Source of the DNA: an uncultured Mycoplasmatota bacterium
GTDB taxonomy: Bacteria > Bacillota_I > Bacilli_A > RF39 > UBA660
NCBI GenBank assembly: GCA_900551925.1
Contig: URXR01000034.1
Location: 1-12,444 of the forward strand
DNA: 12,444 nt
Direction: 5' to 3'
Shown: positions 12,363-12,444 of the stretch, piece by piece
How positions within the stretch are numbered: position 1 is the stretch's first letter
Layout: every line of letters begins with the position of its first letter
Position numbers and translations under genes: made by a program
Notes under the pieces: generated by a model
What the model was told of the DNA's origin: nothing
Databases searched by the model: none
The model's input: the letters and a program-made list of their open reading frames with translations, nothing else

Positions 12363-12444
12363 TAAAAAAGCCCTTTTGATAGTGTAAAATATGATTATTT
12401 TATGATAATGTCTTAAGTAATAACTTGGGAAAATGTCCCGGGTA
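12363..12444. other. Unassigned right edge; possible 3' end of a further minus-strand gene
   Basis: The last 80 bases turn sharply GC-richer at the edge (TTGGGAAAATGTCCCGGG). Read leftwards on the minus strand, two frames are open from the edge until stop codons at 12413-12415 (ending PGTFSQVIT) and 12400-12402. A short AAAAGGGCTTTTTT follows at about 12366-12379, which would make a weak terminator. GGGA/TCCC flank a small loop at the edge. I do not recognise the product or an RNA family. Confidence 0.2.

Overview
The window comes from a very AT-rich, Gram-positive-type bacterium of the low-GC Bacillota, probably the Bacilli or a Mollicutes/Erysipelotrichia-like gut lineage. The evidence is the 16S rRNA start, strong AGGAGG-type ribosome binding sites, sigmaA-type promoters, CdaA/CdaR, Ntdp and an RsgI-type anti-sigma factor. 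The standard genetic code fits: conserved tryptophans are TGG, and TGA closes at least one small gene. Lineage is inferred and cannot be fixed from this window alone.

Layout. Positions 1-58 hold the 5' end of a 16S rRNA gene on the minus strand. Its promoter/leader (about 60-381) has a boxA-like antiterminator and two or three tandem promoters. Almost everything else is also on the minus strand. Reading the window from left to right: Ntdp-like nucleotide phosphatase (452-997); CtpA-type S41 protease (1110-2375) preceded by a 55-residue membrane protein (2445-2612); a LolA-like/DUF4367-like lipoprotein (2688-3893); a DUF378 membrane protein on the plus strand (4007-4207); the c-di-AMP pair cdaA-cdaR (4306-6515), without the usual glmM; glyA (6694-7929); two overlapping small helical genes resembling CotF-type proteins (7988-8460); an ECF sigma factor with its RsgI-like, double-PepSY anti-sigma factor (8529-10402); a zinc-ribbon membrane protein (10528-11178); a divergent XRE regulator on the plus strand (11295-11537); and a small kinase-fold protein (11563-12306).

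Most genes are single or two-gene transcription units, each bounded by an identifiable intrinsic terminator. A striking number of those hairpins contain the stop codon of the gene they terminate. Several longest-ORF starts are wrong: the first in-frame ATG/TTG/GTG lies within the Shine-Dalgarno sequence, or upstream of the likely transcription start. Corrected starts are given for ctpA, the 55-aa protein, cdaA, glyA, the sigma factor, the anti-sigma factor, the XRE gene and the kinase-like gene.

Functionally, the region mixes housekeeping genes (rRNA, one-carbon metabolism, c-di-AMP synthesis) with envelope surveillance genes (CtpA, lipoprotein, sigma/anti-sigma, zinc-ribbon membrane protein). 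I see no mobile element, CRISPR array, tRNA or phage gene. The least explained items are the kinase-like protein, the GC-rich palindrome over the zinc-ribbon promoter between it and the XRE gene, and the sigma/anti-sigma module with its duplicated PepSY domains.
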